Source: Dickeya undicola (GTDB lineage: Bacteria > Pseudomonadota > Gammaproteobacteria > Enterobacterales > Enterobacteriaceae). Taken from it: DNA of 64,000 bases. The stretch lies in NCBI RefSeq assembly GCF_000784735.1, contig NZ_JSYG01000009.1, positions 62,001 to 126,000 on the forward strand, read 5' to 3'. Both the position numbers and the translations under genes were made by a program. The number at the start of each line of letters is the position of its first letter. Positions within the stretch are counted from its first letter, which is position 1. The notes under the pieces were generated by a model that saw nothing but the letters and a program-made list of their open reading frames with translations, made no database searches and was not told the DNA's origin. Positions 8,780-16,900 of the stretch are shown here, piece after piece.

Positions 8780-9038
8780 AAATAACAGGTGAGGTGTTAT
8801 CAGGGCGATGCTCATCATTGAGATGAATGAAGTAAACGTGATGGATAAAGTAAATACGCTGATAAACGTGTCAGTGTAATACTGTCGGGGTAGATATGGG
8901 ATATAAGGAAATATAAATGGTATCAAAATCACTTTTGCTGATTTTGCTATGTTTTTCCTTTTTATAACCATGTTGCTGTTCCCCGATTAATGTTGTTCCC
9001 CGATTAATAAAGTACCGGTCATTTTTTATATGCCCTAC

Positions 9039-9170
9039 ATAATTCGAGTGGCAGGGCAAAATGCGCAGCGTTTTGAACAACGTAATGCGTTGGCTCTTTA
9101 GGGCGAGGCCCATGAAATGGGCCGAGTAACGCCGCCAACGCACCTGCAACTTGGCGTAGGGCCGGGATAT
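9039..9170. repeat. Full-length ERIC-like element (copy 2)
   Basis: The ends ATAATTCGAGTGGCAGG and CCTGCAACTTGGCGTAGG are imperfect inverted repeats of the type seen at 2487 and 21851, enclosing a ~100-base core that itself holds the hairpin GGCCCAT-GAA-ATGGGCC (9107-9123). At ~130 bp it has the size of an ERIC element. It fills most of the 418-base gap between the secreted protein gene and the exporter operon; the remaining ~250 bases are AT-rich and show nothing else I can support. Confidence 0.6.
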
Positions 9171-9197
9171 CAGGGTGCGGATAGGAAACTTATACCT

Positions 9198-9854
9198 GTG
9201 ATTCGGATTGAAAATTTGCACCACCGCTATGGTGATACGGTTATCTTGCGCGCGCTTTCATTACATATCCGGCACGGAGAAACCTGCGCTATTCTCGGCC
9301 GCTCTGGCAGCGGCAAAAGTACGCTGCTCAATGTGCTGGGGCTGCTGGAGCCGCTACAGCAGGGCAGCTACCATCTGGATGGCGAGGATATCCAGCCGTG
9401 TTCCAACCGTTTGCGGGCCCGATTGCGTAATCAAAAACTGGGGTTTGTGTTCCAGCATTTTCATTTGCTGAGCAGCCATAGCGTACTGGATAACGTGGCG
9501 CTGCCACTGTTGTATCGGAACGTCCCGGTAGTGCAGGCCCGCCGCCGTGCTGCCGGGGTTCTGGGCGAATTGGGCATGTATTCACATCGTCTGCAACGCC
9601 CGGCAACACTGTCCGGTGGGCAGCGTCAGCGGGTGGCATTGGCCAGGGCGCTGGTCGGTGAACCGACCGTGCTGCTGGCGGATGAGCCAACCGGTAATCT
9701 GGATGCAGAAACCGCACAAGAGATTATCAACCTGTTGCTGGACATTAACCGCCAGCGGGCGTTAACCCTCGTCATGGTGACCCATGACGAACGATTGGCG
9801 CAGCGGCTGCAGCGGCGTTGCCGTATGCATGACGGCGTACTGATCGCGGAGTGA
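9198..9854 (+). CDS. ABC exporter ATPase, MacB/LolD type
   Basis: A 218-residue ATPase with Walker A GRSGSGKST, Q-loop region LGFVFQHFHLLSSHSVLDNV, signature LSGGQRQRVALARAL, Walker B TVLLADEPTG and the H-loop MVTHDE. The QHFHLL segment is typical of the MacB/LolD/FtsE group. GTG 9198 (VIRIENLHHRYGD) is the best start, with AGGA 11 bases upstream; an in-frame ATG at 9117 falls inside the ERIC-like element. It is the first gene of a four-gene operon with permease, outer-membrane channel and adaptor. Confidence 0.88.
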   Translation: MIRIENLHHRYGDTVILRALSLHIRHGETCAILGRSGSGKSTLLNVLGLLEPLQQGSYHLDGEDIQPCSNRLRARLRNQKLGFVFQHFHLLSSHSVLDNVALPLLYRNVPVVQARRRAAGVLGELGMYSHRLQRPATLSGGQRQRVALARALVGEPTVLLADEPTGNLDAETAQEIINLLLDINRQRALTLVMVTHDERLAQRLQRRCRMHDGVLIAE

Positions 9855-9861
9855 GCACGGG

Positions 9862-11040
9862 ATGAATGTACTGCAACAGTGGCTTGAGGCTTGCCGCAAT
9901 CTGCTCGCGTTTCATCAGCGTGCGTCGCTGGCGATGCTGGGTATTGGCGTTGGCAGTGCGTTGGTGGTGGCGCTGTTGCTGCTGGGTAAAAGCGCCCAGC
10001 AGGTGGCATTGAGCGCCTTTGACAATCTGGGCAGTGATATCATTGTGGTTGACATCGGCATAAAGGAGGATGAGCACGCAGCAGTCCCGTTGCCGATTAA
10101 TCTGGATTTTTCCGCGCTGGCCCGTGTCCATCGTGGCATTCGTCGTATTGTCCCGCTGGCGCGCTGGAATATCCGGCTGCCACAGAAGAATGACGATGAC
10201 GCTATCCCGTTGGTGGTGATCGGTTCTACGCCGGATCTGATGCCGTTGCTGGGGTTAACGTTAACGCAGGGGCGGGCGTTTTCACGCTACGACAGCCGCA
10301 GTACCTATAGCATTATCAGCGCGGAACTGGCGTCCCGTCTGGCGGGCACCTCATCGGCGCGTGCGCTCCAGCTCGGCCGCTACGCCTTCGATGTTATCGG
10401 TATCCTGAAACCGACTACGGCATCGGTGGGGGGGCAGACTATCGATCACGTGGTGCTGGTGCCGATAGAAACGATCACGCGGATTTCTCCTTTTGCGACC
10501 ACGGACCTGCTGTACATACAGGTGACATCGACCGCGCTCCTGACGCCGGTGGTTAATGCAATCCGCCCCTGGCTTGAACAGATGCTGCCGACGCGGACGA
10601 TCCAGGTTCAGATTCAACAGCAGCTTATCGACAGCGTGGCGAAGCAGAATACGACCTTCCGCTATTTGCTGGTGGCGCTGGCTGCTGTCGCGCTGTTGAT
10701 GGGTGGCATTGGCGTAATGAATGTCATGGTGATGAGCGTGTCGACGCGGCGGCATGAGATCGGCCTGCGACAAGCTATCGGTGCACGCTCACTGGACATC
10801 GGTGTTTTGTTTTTGCTGGAAGCGGCGCTGCTTTCGCTGCCCGGTGCCGTGTTGGGCTGCGTGGCGGGGGCGCTGCTTGCCTGGGGGTATACCCGTTATG
10901 TCGACTGGCCGCTGATGGCTGACCCGTGGGTGTTTCCGCTGGCTATCGGCAGTGCATTGATGCTGGCCGTGTTTTTTGGTCTGAAACCGTCTCTCACGGC
11001 GGCGCGGTTATCCCCTGCGGAGGCGCTGCGTGAACATTAA
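9862..11040 (+). CDS. ABC exporter permease, MacB/FtsX type
   Basis: A 392-residue protein with an N-terminal transmembrane helix (~22-44), a large periplasmic MacB_PCD-like domain, and three C-terminal helices of an FtsX domain. The conserved MNVMVMSVSTRRHEIGLRQAIGAR block lies at ~285-310. In MacB the ATPase is fused to this part; here it is a separate gene seven bases upstream. Such permeases act by mechanotransmission, driving substrate from the periplasm through TolC. Substrate unknown. Confidence 0.88.
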   Translation: MNVLQQWLEACRNLLAFHQRASLAMLGIGVGSALVVALLLLGKSAQQVALSAFDNLGSDIIVVDIGIKEDEHAAVPLPINLDFSALARVHRGIRRIVPLARWNIRLPQKNDDDAIPLVVIGSTPDLMPLLGLTLTQGRAFSRYDSRSTYSIISAELASRLAGTSSARALQLGRYAFDVIGILKPTTASVGGQTIDHVVLVPIETITRISPFATTDLLYIQVTSTALLTPVVNAIRPWLEQMLPTRTIQVQIQQQLIDSVAKQNTTFRYLLVALAAVALLMGGIGVMNVMVMSVSTRRHEIGLRQAIGARSLDIGVLFLLEAALLSLPGAVLGCVAGALLAWGYTRYVDWPLMADPWVFPLAIGSALMLAVFFGLKPSLTAARLSPAEALREH

Positions 11041-12475
11041 ATCGGCACAGACTGTCGCTTTTTTATCGCTGCTGATGTTGCCCTGGTTGTCGGTGGCGGC
11101 TGCCTCGATGGCTGAATCGCCATTACCACCAGAGACAATACCGCTCACGCTGGCCGATGCGGTCGCGCTGGGGGTTCGCAACAGTAATACGCTAAAAAGC
11201 GTCGCGCTAACCCGGCTGATGGACAAGTTTGACCTGGTGGTTGCCGAAGACAGTTTCCGGCCGCATCTGGTGTTGAACAATCAGTATCGTCGCAACACGG
11301 GTGATCAATTGCCTGGGCAGGAAAATCATGCAGGCCTTTCCACCAGCCTGCTGACGCCGCTGGGAACGCAGCTTGAAGCGGACTGGAACGAAGACTATTC
11401 CGGCTTAACCTCGTTCGGCAGCACCCGAAGTCGGGGCAACACGCTCACGGTGGTGCAGCCGTTGCTAAAAGGTGCGGGTGTCGAATTTAATACCGCACCG
11501 GTACGCCTGGCCCGGCTTGATGAACGCATTGGTCACCTGAACCAGCAAAAGCAGATCGCCGAAACGATTACTCTAATTATCCAGGCTTATTACGGATTAC
11601 TGGCCGCACAGCAAGGGGTACTGCTGGCGCAGGCGTCTTTGCAACGCGCCAGCGCGCAACGCGACGTGATGCAGGCATTGATTGATAGTGGCAGACAGGC
11701 GGCGCTCGACAGGTTGCAGAGCGATGCCGATATCTCCTCGCAGCAGTTAAGCCTGGAGCAGCAAGAGAATACGCTGGCTGAACGCCGTCTGGCGTTGTGC
11801 GGCTTATTAGGCATCGACACCCGTACCGCACTGAGTGCCAGCGAACGCCTCGACATACATCCGATCACCCTGAAAGCGCCGCAGGCGATAGCAATGGCGA
11901 TGAAAAATCAGCCTGACTATCTGATTCAGCAGCTCACGGCGCACAAACAGAAAATTTACCTGATGCAGGCGAAAAATCAGCGCCTGTGGGGGGTGGATCT
12001 GGTCGCTGGGGCCGGGCGGCTCAACACCCGCTCAGCGGATATCCAGAATGATAGCCGCTGGCAGCGCTATGTCGGCCTGAATGTGTCTATCCCGCTGAAC
12101 GACCTGCAAGCCCGTCAGGAAGAGCAACGCGTCTGGGTGGCGGGGAAAATACAGTTACTACAAATGGCGGATGTACATCAACAACTGGAAGAAACGGTTA
12201 CTCAGCAGGTCAACGCGCTTAACAGCAGTTGGCAGCAGTTTTTGATTGCCGACCGCCTGACGCGGTTGTCAGAAAAAACGCTACAGGCGGAGCAAGCCAA
12301 ACTGCTGGCAGGGCGTTCATCAAACTTTCAGGTGTTGAGCTATCAGGGCAGTTTGCGTGCCGCGCAGAGCGCACGCGTATCCGCGCAGATAGCCTATCTC
12401 AATACGCGTGCTGAGTTGGATCGCGTGCTGGGCACCACCCTTGATCACTGGGGGATACAACAGAATGATCGGTAA
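11030..12475 (+). CDS. TolC-family outer-membrane channel
   Basis: A 481-residue outer membrane efflux protein. A signal peptide (cleavage around residue 27, after SVAAAS) is followed by two OEP-type alpha-helical repeats; LTLADAVALGVRNSNTLKS and QAIAMAMKNQPDYLIQQ mark the repeat starts. Starting at GTG 11030 it overlaps the permease gene by 11 bases. Having its own channel suggests the export system does not depend on the chromosomal TolC. Confidence 0.85.
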   Translation: MNIKSAQTVAFLSLLMLPWLSVAAASMAESPLPPETIPLTLADAVALGVRNSNTLKSVALTRLMDKFDLVVAEDSFRPHLVLNNQYRRNTGDQLPGQENHAGLSTSLLTPLGTQLEADWNEDYSGLTSFGSTRSRGNTLTVVQPLLKGAGVEFNTAPVRLARLDERIGHLNQQKQIAETITLIIQAYYGLLAAQQGVLLAQASLQRASAQRDVMQALIDSGRQAALDRLQSDADISSQQLSLEQQENTLAERRLALCGLLGIDTRTALSASERLDIHPITLKAPQAIAMAMKNQPDYLIQQLTAHKQKIYLMQAKNQRLWGVDLVAGAGRLNTRSADIQNDSRWQRYVGLNVSIPLNDLQARQEEQRVWVAGKIQLLQMADVHQQLEETVTQQVNALNSSWQQFLIADRLTRLSEKTLQAEQAKLLAGRSSNFQVLSYQGSLRAAQSARVSAQIAYLNTRAELDRVLGTTLDHWGIQQNDR

Positions 12476-13754
12476 TGTTCTCGATGGTGATGTTCGCTGG
12501 CGGCGATGGGCTTTATTCAGCGGGATGACGGTCATGTTGGTGGCGGTGCGGTTATTCTGGCCGTCGGTAAAGGCGGATAAGGCTGATGAAGCCCACTGGC
12601 GTGCGGTCACGCCGTCGCCGGTAGAGAACCATATTACGCTGCTGGCGCATGTGCAGGCGGCACAGCAGTACCTGATAAACGCGCCTTTTGAAAGTGACAT
12701 CAATCAGTTAAAGGTTCAGGAAGGGCAACAGGTACGTAAAGGCGATGCCTTGCTGACGCTGGATACCACGCCGCTACAACTTGCGTATCGCGACGCGCAG
12801 GCACAGTTTCTCAAAGCACATCAGTCGTTGCGGAGTTTACGCTATTGGGAAAGCAGTAGCGAAGTCATGTCAGCCCGGCGGGCATTGCTCATGGCGGAAA
12901 TGAGTGAGCGGGACGCGTCCAGCCAATTGAATGCGGCGGAACCGCTGTATCACCAGGGGATCATCGCACGCTCGGAACGTGACAGTCTGCAGCAGCAGTT
13001 AGCCAGTCGGCGGCTGGAGTTGCTGGCAGCGCGTCAGGCATTAACGGCCGCACAGGTGCCAGGAAACGAGGACAATCAGGCGATGGCCGAACTGGAACTG
13101 AATAACGCTGAGCAAAAGTTACAGCAAATCCGCGATCAGCAGGCTCGCCACGAGGTGTATGCACCCAGTGACGGTTATGTGGTGCGTATACAAAATGGTG
13201 ACAAGGATAAAGTGGCTTTTCCTCGCCTCGGGCAGCGGGTCAACGCTGGGGACCCCTTATTCATCCTGGCGGGGGTTGCGCACTTTGAAGCATGGACCAA
13301 AGCGGACGAAGCGGACATCGATCACTTGCGACCAGGGATGTCGGCGGTCCTTACCAGCGAAGCGCTGCCGGGACAGGTGCTGACTGGCCGGTTACGGGCG
13401 GTCAGCCCGCAGGCCAACTATATCGACGGGCAGCCAGGTGCTACCTATGATGTTGTTTTCGATCTCGACTGCTGCCACGTCGGGCAGTCTGTGCCGCGGT
13501 TTGGCATGTCTGCACTGCTGAAAATCACCACCTTTTCCGACCCTAATGGCATGGTCCTGTTACCGGATGAGATCGGCCAGAATGAACAGGGGAAGGCCGC
13601 GGTCTATTATCGTCGCACGCCCCAGGCACCCGAAGAAGTACGGCGCATTGACGTCGTTGGGCCGTTGCCGCAAGGCATTCTGGTAACCGGGCTGGAGCCC
13701 GGCGAGGTCAGGAAGTGGGACTGTTGCCGGACAGCGAACGGATCACGTCAGTAA
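12465..13754 (+). CDS. HlyD/MacA-type periplasmic adaptor
   Basis: A 429-residue membrane fusion protein. An N-terminal anchor (~17-35, LFSGMTVMLVAVRLF) precedes a biotinyl-lipoyl-like domain (EGQQVRKGDALLTLDTTPLQ), a coiled-coil hairpin rich in Gln/Ala/Leu (~120-235), and a beta-barrel domain (ADIDHLRPGMSAVL). ATG 12465 overlaps the TolC-family gene by 11 bases. The last ~17 residues (RKWDCCRTANGSRQ) look unlike an adaptor tail, whereas a shifted frame reads VGLLPDSERITS, so a late frameshift is possible. Confidence 0.85.
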   Translation: MIGNVLDGDVRWRRWALFSGMTVMLVAVRLFWPSVKADKADEAHWRAVTPSPVENHITLLAHVQAAQQYLINAPFESDINQLKVQEGQQVRKGDALLTLDTTPLQLAYRDAQAQFLKAHQSLRSLRYWESSSEVMSARRALLMAEMSERDASSQLNAAEPLYHQGIIARSERDSLQQQLASRRLELLAARQALTAAQVPGNEDNQAMAELELNNAEQKLQQIRDQQARHEVYAPSDGYVVRIQNGDKDKVAFPRLGQRVNAGDPLFILAGVAHFEAWTKADEADIDHLRPGMSAVLTSEALPGQVLTGRLRAVSPQANYIDGQPGATYDVVFDLDCCHVGQSVPRFGMSALLKITTFSDPNGMVLLPDEIGQNEQGKAAVYYRRTPQAPEEVRRIDVVGPLPQGILVTGLEPGEVRKWDCCRTANGSRQ

Positions 13755-13755
13755 G

Positions 13756-13776
13756 ACGACGCCTTATCGGCGTCGT
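13756..13776. terminator. Hairpin between convergent exporter operon and pemB
   Basis: ACGACGCC pairs with GGCGTCGT across TTATC just after the adaptor stop. There is no real T-run (TCTCG follows), so it may be a weak terminator or mRNA 3' end protector. Confidence 0.5.
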
Positions 13777-13810
13777 TCTCGTGTCACGAAAAGTGGATGA
13801 ACCGTTGGCA

Positions 13811-15112
13811 TTACTCGTGCAGTAATACCTGGGTGTTGTATTCCCACAGCCGGTTGAAATGGATGTTGTCCAGATCCCGCTGCGGGCTGATATTGCCCTT
13901 GAACGGCCGGTTGGTGGTGGCCGCCGCGCCCCACGGGTTAGCGAGGTCGTAGCTGCTATCAATGGTGCTGTCACGGATCACCAACTGGCCGTTGGCGGTG
14001 TTGCCCGGCAGGTAACCGGTCTGCTTCGCCCCCTGGTCCCAGGCGCGGCCCAGTTTGGCTTTCTGCGAGCCGCGATAGCCGCCATCCCCGGTTAACCGAC
14101 TGTTGATCACCAAAAAGCCGTATTTCACCGACGGGATACTGTCCGGCGCGAACACATAGGCTTCTTTCGAACCACGGCTGGATACGGTATGGAAATGTAC
14201 TCCGTCAAACACAGCGGTGGCGCGGCCAAACACGTAATCAACATCCCCTTCAATATAACTGTCCTTGATATAGGCACGGCTGTAATGGTCGGTGACATAG
14301 CTGTTTTTGCGGTCGCTGGTATTGACGAAGAAGGTGTCCTGACGGCTCAGCAGGCGGACATTTTCCAGTTGTACCCGATCGCCGTCGGTGCGTAGCGCGA
14401 CGGCCTGATGGGTGCCATTGTCAACGGTGTCCAGCAGCGCGTTGACCACCGTCAGGTTTTTCAACTGAAAACCGTCGCTCTGTGACCACATCACCGCCGA
14501 GCAGGTGGTGTTGATGGTCGCACCCGTCTTAGCGGCACAGGTGTCGTACATATACCAGGCCGGGTCCGTCGGTTGATATTGGCCATGTGGATTGACGCGG
14601 TTGCGATACTCGGCCGGTGACATCATTGAGTCTAGCGCTAGCGAAACCACGACCTGCTCCGGTTGCTTTCCTGCACCGAACAGTGTCAACGGCGGTGCAT
14701 CTGCCGGGATGTATACCGTGCCGGTATACGTGCCCGGCAGTAATTTGATGTACACCCGTTCTTTACCCGGATGCTGGTGCAATGCGGCGTTTACCGCCTG
14801 CTGGATGCTGGTATGGGTCACGCCCGCCACCCCGGTTTGGGGGCCGACCACATAGTTAGCCGTGACGTGAGAGGTATCAATTGGTGTTGGCATCCAGCCA
14901 TCTGCCACCGGTCTGGTGTACTCGCCGCCCAGGGCGAAATAGTGTTGCGGGGTAAAACGCCCGGCTTCCTGCGCCGACAGCACCGGACGGCTGTCAGTTC
15001 CGGGAAACACCGGTTGGAAACGCGCCGGATTCGGCGTCTGGCTGGCGCAGGCGGCCAGGATCAGTGACATGGACACCGCAGCGGCCAGCCCGGAATAGTG
15101 TGTCAGACTCAC
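13811..15112 (-). CDS. pemB: Pectin methylesterase lipoprotein PemB
   Basis: A 433-residue carbohydrate esterase family 8 protein. The N-terminus is a lipoprotein signal with lipobox LAAC (Cys22), so it is membrane anchored, as known for Dickeya PemB, an outer-membrane pectinesterase acting preferentially on oligogalacturonides. Candidate catalytic residues are Asp259 in LLSRQDTFFVN, Asp292 in GDVDYVFGRA and Arg356 in LGRAWDQG. It demethylates pectin fragments so that pectate lyases can act. It stands alone, convergent with the exporter operon. A KdgR-like box lies ~110 bp upstream, implying derepression during pectin breakdown. Confidence 0.95.
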   Translation of the reverse strand: MSLTHYSGLAAAVSMSLILAACASQTPNPARFQPVFPGTDSRPVLSAQEAGRFTPQHYFALGGEYTRPVADGWMPTPIDTSHVTANYVVGPQTGVAGVTHTSIQQAVNAALHQHPGKERVYIKLLPGTYTGTVYIPADAPPLTLFGAGKQPEQVVVSLALDSMMSPAEYRNRVNPHGQYQPTDPAWYMYDTCAAKTGATINTTCSAVMWSQSDGFQLKNLTVVNALLDTVDNGTHQAVALRTDGDRVQLENVRLLSRQDTFFVNTSDRKNSYVTDHYSRAYIKDSYIEGDVDYVFGRATAVFDGVHFHTVSSRGSKEAYVFAPDSIPSVKYGFLVINSRLTGDGGYRGSQKAKLGRAWDQGAKQTGYLPGNTANGQLVIRDSTIDSSYDLANPWGAAATTNRPFKGNISPQRDLDNIHFNRLWEYNTQVLLHE

Positions 15113-15223
15113 AGCATACTCCTTTCAGGTTGAGGTCATGTTGTTGTATTCGTGAACGTTAACCTGTGGCAGGCTACTCAACCCGATACGAAAAAACGCG
15201 AAGCGGGATCATGGTTTCTGAAA

Positions 15224-15242
15224 AATAAACCCGCGTTTCATT
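15224..15242 (-). promoter_or_regulatory. KdgR operator upstream of pemB
   Basis: AATAAACCCGCGTTTCATT matches the published KdgR consensus AATRAAACRNYGTTTCATT at 17 of 19 positions. It lies 112 bases upstream of the pemB start and ~160 upstream of the divergent glpM, in the 287-base gap they share. KdgR represses pectin-degradation genes in Dickeya until 2-keto-3-deoxygluconate accumulates. The rest of the gap shows no other clear signal. Confidence 0.7.
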
Positions 15243-15399
15243 TTTTTCTCTGCGAGCGGTTGCGACGACATGCAGTGCAATTCTGATTTTTAGCGGCATT
15301 TCTGTTAGATATAGGATCGTTCCGTCGGAGAATTGGCGACGGAAAGGGCGGGCGTGACCGACGGCCGGATGGTAAACCGATAACTGAACATCATAAAAC

Positions 15400-15741
15400 A
15401 TGGCATTACTGATAAAAGCGGCGCTGGGCGCTATCGTTGTGGTACTGATCGGCCTGCTGGCTAAAACCCGTAATTACTATATTGCCGGGTTGGTGCCGTT
15501 GTTCCCGACGTTTGCGTTGATAGCACATTACATCGTCGGGGCGGAGCGCGGTACGGAGGCGTTGCGCACCACCATTCTATTTGGCATTTGGGCGGTGATT
15601 CCTTATCTGGTGTACCTGATTTCGCTTTATTACTTTACCGGCATCATGCGGTTGCCTCCCGCGCTGGCGTTGGCGGTTGTGTGCTGGAGTGTATCGGCGG
15701 CGGTGCTGGTGAAAGCCTGGAGCAGCTACTATGCCGGATAA
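15400..15741 (+). CDS. glpM: GlpM family membrane protein
   Basis: A 113-residue protein with four predicted transmembrane helices, starting MALLIKAALGAIVVVLIGLLA. KTRNYYIAGLVPLFPTFALIAHY agrees with my recollection of GlpM (about 109 residues, small enterobacterial/pseudomonad inner-membrane protein, poorly understood). No glycerol genes are adjacent. The stop lies in a perfect 16-bp tandem duplication. No strong ribosome site is visible upstream, which lowers start certainty slightly. Confidence 0.8.
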   Translation: MALLIKAALGAIVVVLIGLLAKTRNYYIAGLVPLFPTFALIAHYIVGAERGTEALRTTILFGIWAVIPYLVYLISLYYFTGIMRLPPALALAVVCWSVSAAVLVKAWSSYYAG

Positions 15742-15761
15742 CGCTTATGCCGGATAACGCT
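15730..15761. repeat. Perfect 16-bp tandem duplication over the glpM stop
   Basis: TATGCCGGATAACGCT occurs twice back to back (15730-15745 and 15746-15761). The first copy contains the last codons of glpM (Tyr-Ala-Gly-stop). It looks like a recent slippage event that left the protein unchanged. Confidence 0.85.
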
Positions 15762-15828
15762 GACGTGGCGATAACTGCGTGATATTGACGAAAGAAATGC
15801 CCGGCGTGGTGAACGCCGGGAAGGCGGG

Positions 15829-16362
15829 TTACAGGTCGTCCTTGGTGATGCCACGGGTAGCGGGTGCAGCGGTTTGACCGGCGCTGACGCTATTTTCCGC
15901 GTTGTATACCAGGTAGATGTTCTTCCGGCTGTCGATGCCGTTATCGAACACCAGCGTGATATTGTTCTTGTCGAATCTGGCGGTTACCCGTGTGTTGGGT
16001 TTGTTCATGAAGGTATCAACATCATTGGCGGATAACGGTGCCGTCATGCCGTATTTGCTTTTCAACCCTTCCACTACGCTGGGTACGTCAGCCAGCGTTA
16101 TCGAAATTGCCAGACGGTTGAACTTGTCATTGTTGAAACTGAAGATCGCCTGCGTTTTTTTGTCGGCGAAGCTGAAGTCCGGGCAGATATATACCGTTTG
16201 CCCCATGATCATTTCCGGGCCGCGCAGTGAACAGTTGGCCTGCTGCCGAATGGTGGTGGCAGAGGCACCGAATTTCAGGTTTTTGTAGCCATCGGCTGCG
16301 GATGCCGTCAATGACAGTAGCGATAAGGCAAGCGCCAGCAAAGGGGTATGTAGCCTGTTCAT
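15829..16362 (-). CDS. Periplasmic protein of unknown function
   Basis: A 177-residue protein with a Sec signal peptide (cleavage expected after TASA, residue ~22). The mature part starts DGYKNLKFGASATTIRQQ, a pattern like small periplasmic proteins with a short alpha/beta repeat, and has two cysteines (NCSLRG, YICPDF) that may pair. The C-terminal tail is Ala/Thr rich. I do not recognise a named family. GAGGGATC lies upstream of ATG 16362. It stands alone and converges with glpM. Confidence 0.75.
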   Translation of the reverse strand: MNRLHTPLLALALSLLSLTASAADGYKNLKFGASATTIRQQANCSLRGPEMIMGQTVYICPDFSFADKKTQAIFSFNNDKFNRLAISITLADVPSVVEGLKSKYGMTAPLSANDVDTFMNKPNTRVTARFDKNNITLVFDNGIDSRKNIYLVYNAENSVSAGQTAAPATRGITKDDL

Positions 16363-16520
16363 GAGATCCCTCGTGATTGTATGTTGCTAGGGGAGTGGGC
16401 CTTGCGCCTGACGGGGGACAGGAACCGTATGGGCTTGGCGGTAATCATGCGTCTATCTTACGTCGACTGTCGGATTCTCAGAACGATTTATTTGCTATGA
16501 CTAAACGCCTGCCTGGCAAC

Positions 16521-16625
16521 TCAGAGATGATCCCAGGGAACCAGCAGGAGTAACAGTTCAATCACCACGACCACAACCAGTAGGACAATCAGTTTCTTAC
16601 GCCATAACCAGTCGTCGAACCGCAT
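16521..16625 (-). CDS. Unannotated 34-residue single-helix membrane protein
   Basis: A short frame encoding MRFDDWLWRKKLIVLLVVVV, then IELLLLLVPWDHL. A charged/aromatic head with RKK is followed by an uninterrupted ~19-residue hydrophobic helix and a short polar tail, a classic small inner-membrane protein with cytoplasmic N-terminus (positive-inside). GTGAGAA lies 6-11 bases upstream of the ATG. Function and family unknown; it is too short for usual gene callers. It sits between the two periplasmic-protein genes on the same strand. Confidence 0.55.
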   Translation of the reverse strand: MRFDDWLWRKKLIVLLVVVVVIELLLLLVPWDHL

Positions 16626-16705
16626 TATTTTTCTCACGTTATATCGGGTTTATCCACTTACTTTAGCGAGTTTTTTCTGAGGATACGACCGTCAGTAACA
16701 TTGCG

Positions 16706-16837
16706 GTGATAACCCCAAACGATATCGTATTGGATTCGTACAAGCTGCATGGGAGTAATGAGGTTTTATGGGCGGTGCTGGCCGCGCAGGCGCGATGGGA
16801 TAAGCGCCAGCAAATGGTGGCTGGCGCGGAAGAATGA
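16706..16837 (+). other. Short open frame, possible gene remnant
   Basis: From a GTG at 16706 the frame reads VITPNDIVLDSYKLHGSNEV, then LWAVLAAQARWDKRQQMVAGAEE and a stop (43 residues). It has protein-like composition with an amphipathic Leu/Ala/Gln helix. There is no good ribosome site, and the frame extends upstream without a better start. It may be the end of a decayed gene or chance. Confidence 0.2.
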
Positions 16838-16900
16838 TACTGCGTTAACGGATGCTGTCAGGCGAGGGCGTTTTAAACCTCGCCTAACGACAAGCGTGCG

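Noticed and set aside
9117..9197. Upstream ATG giving the exporter ATPase 27 extra residues
   Set aside because: The extension is encoded by the ERIC-like repeat and lacks a ribosome site; GTG 9198 gives a normal ABC start.
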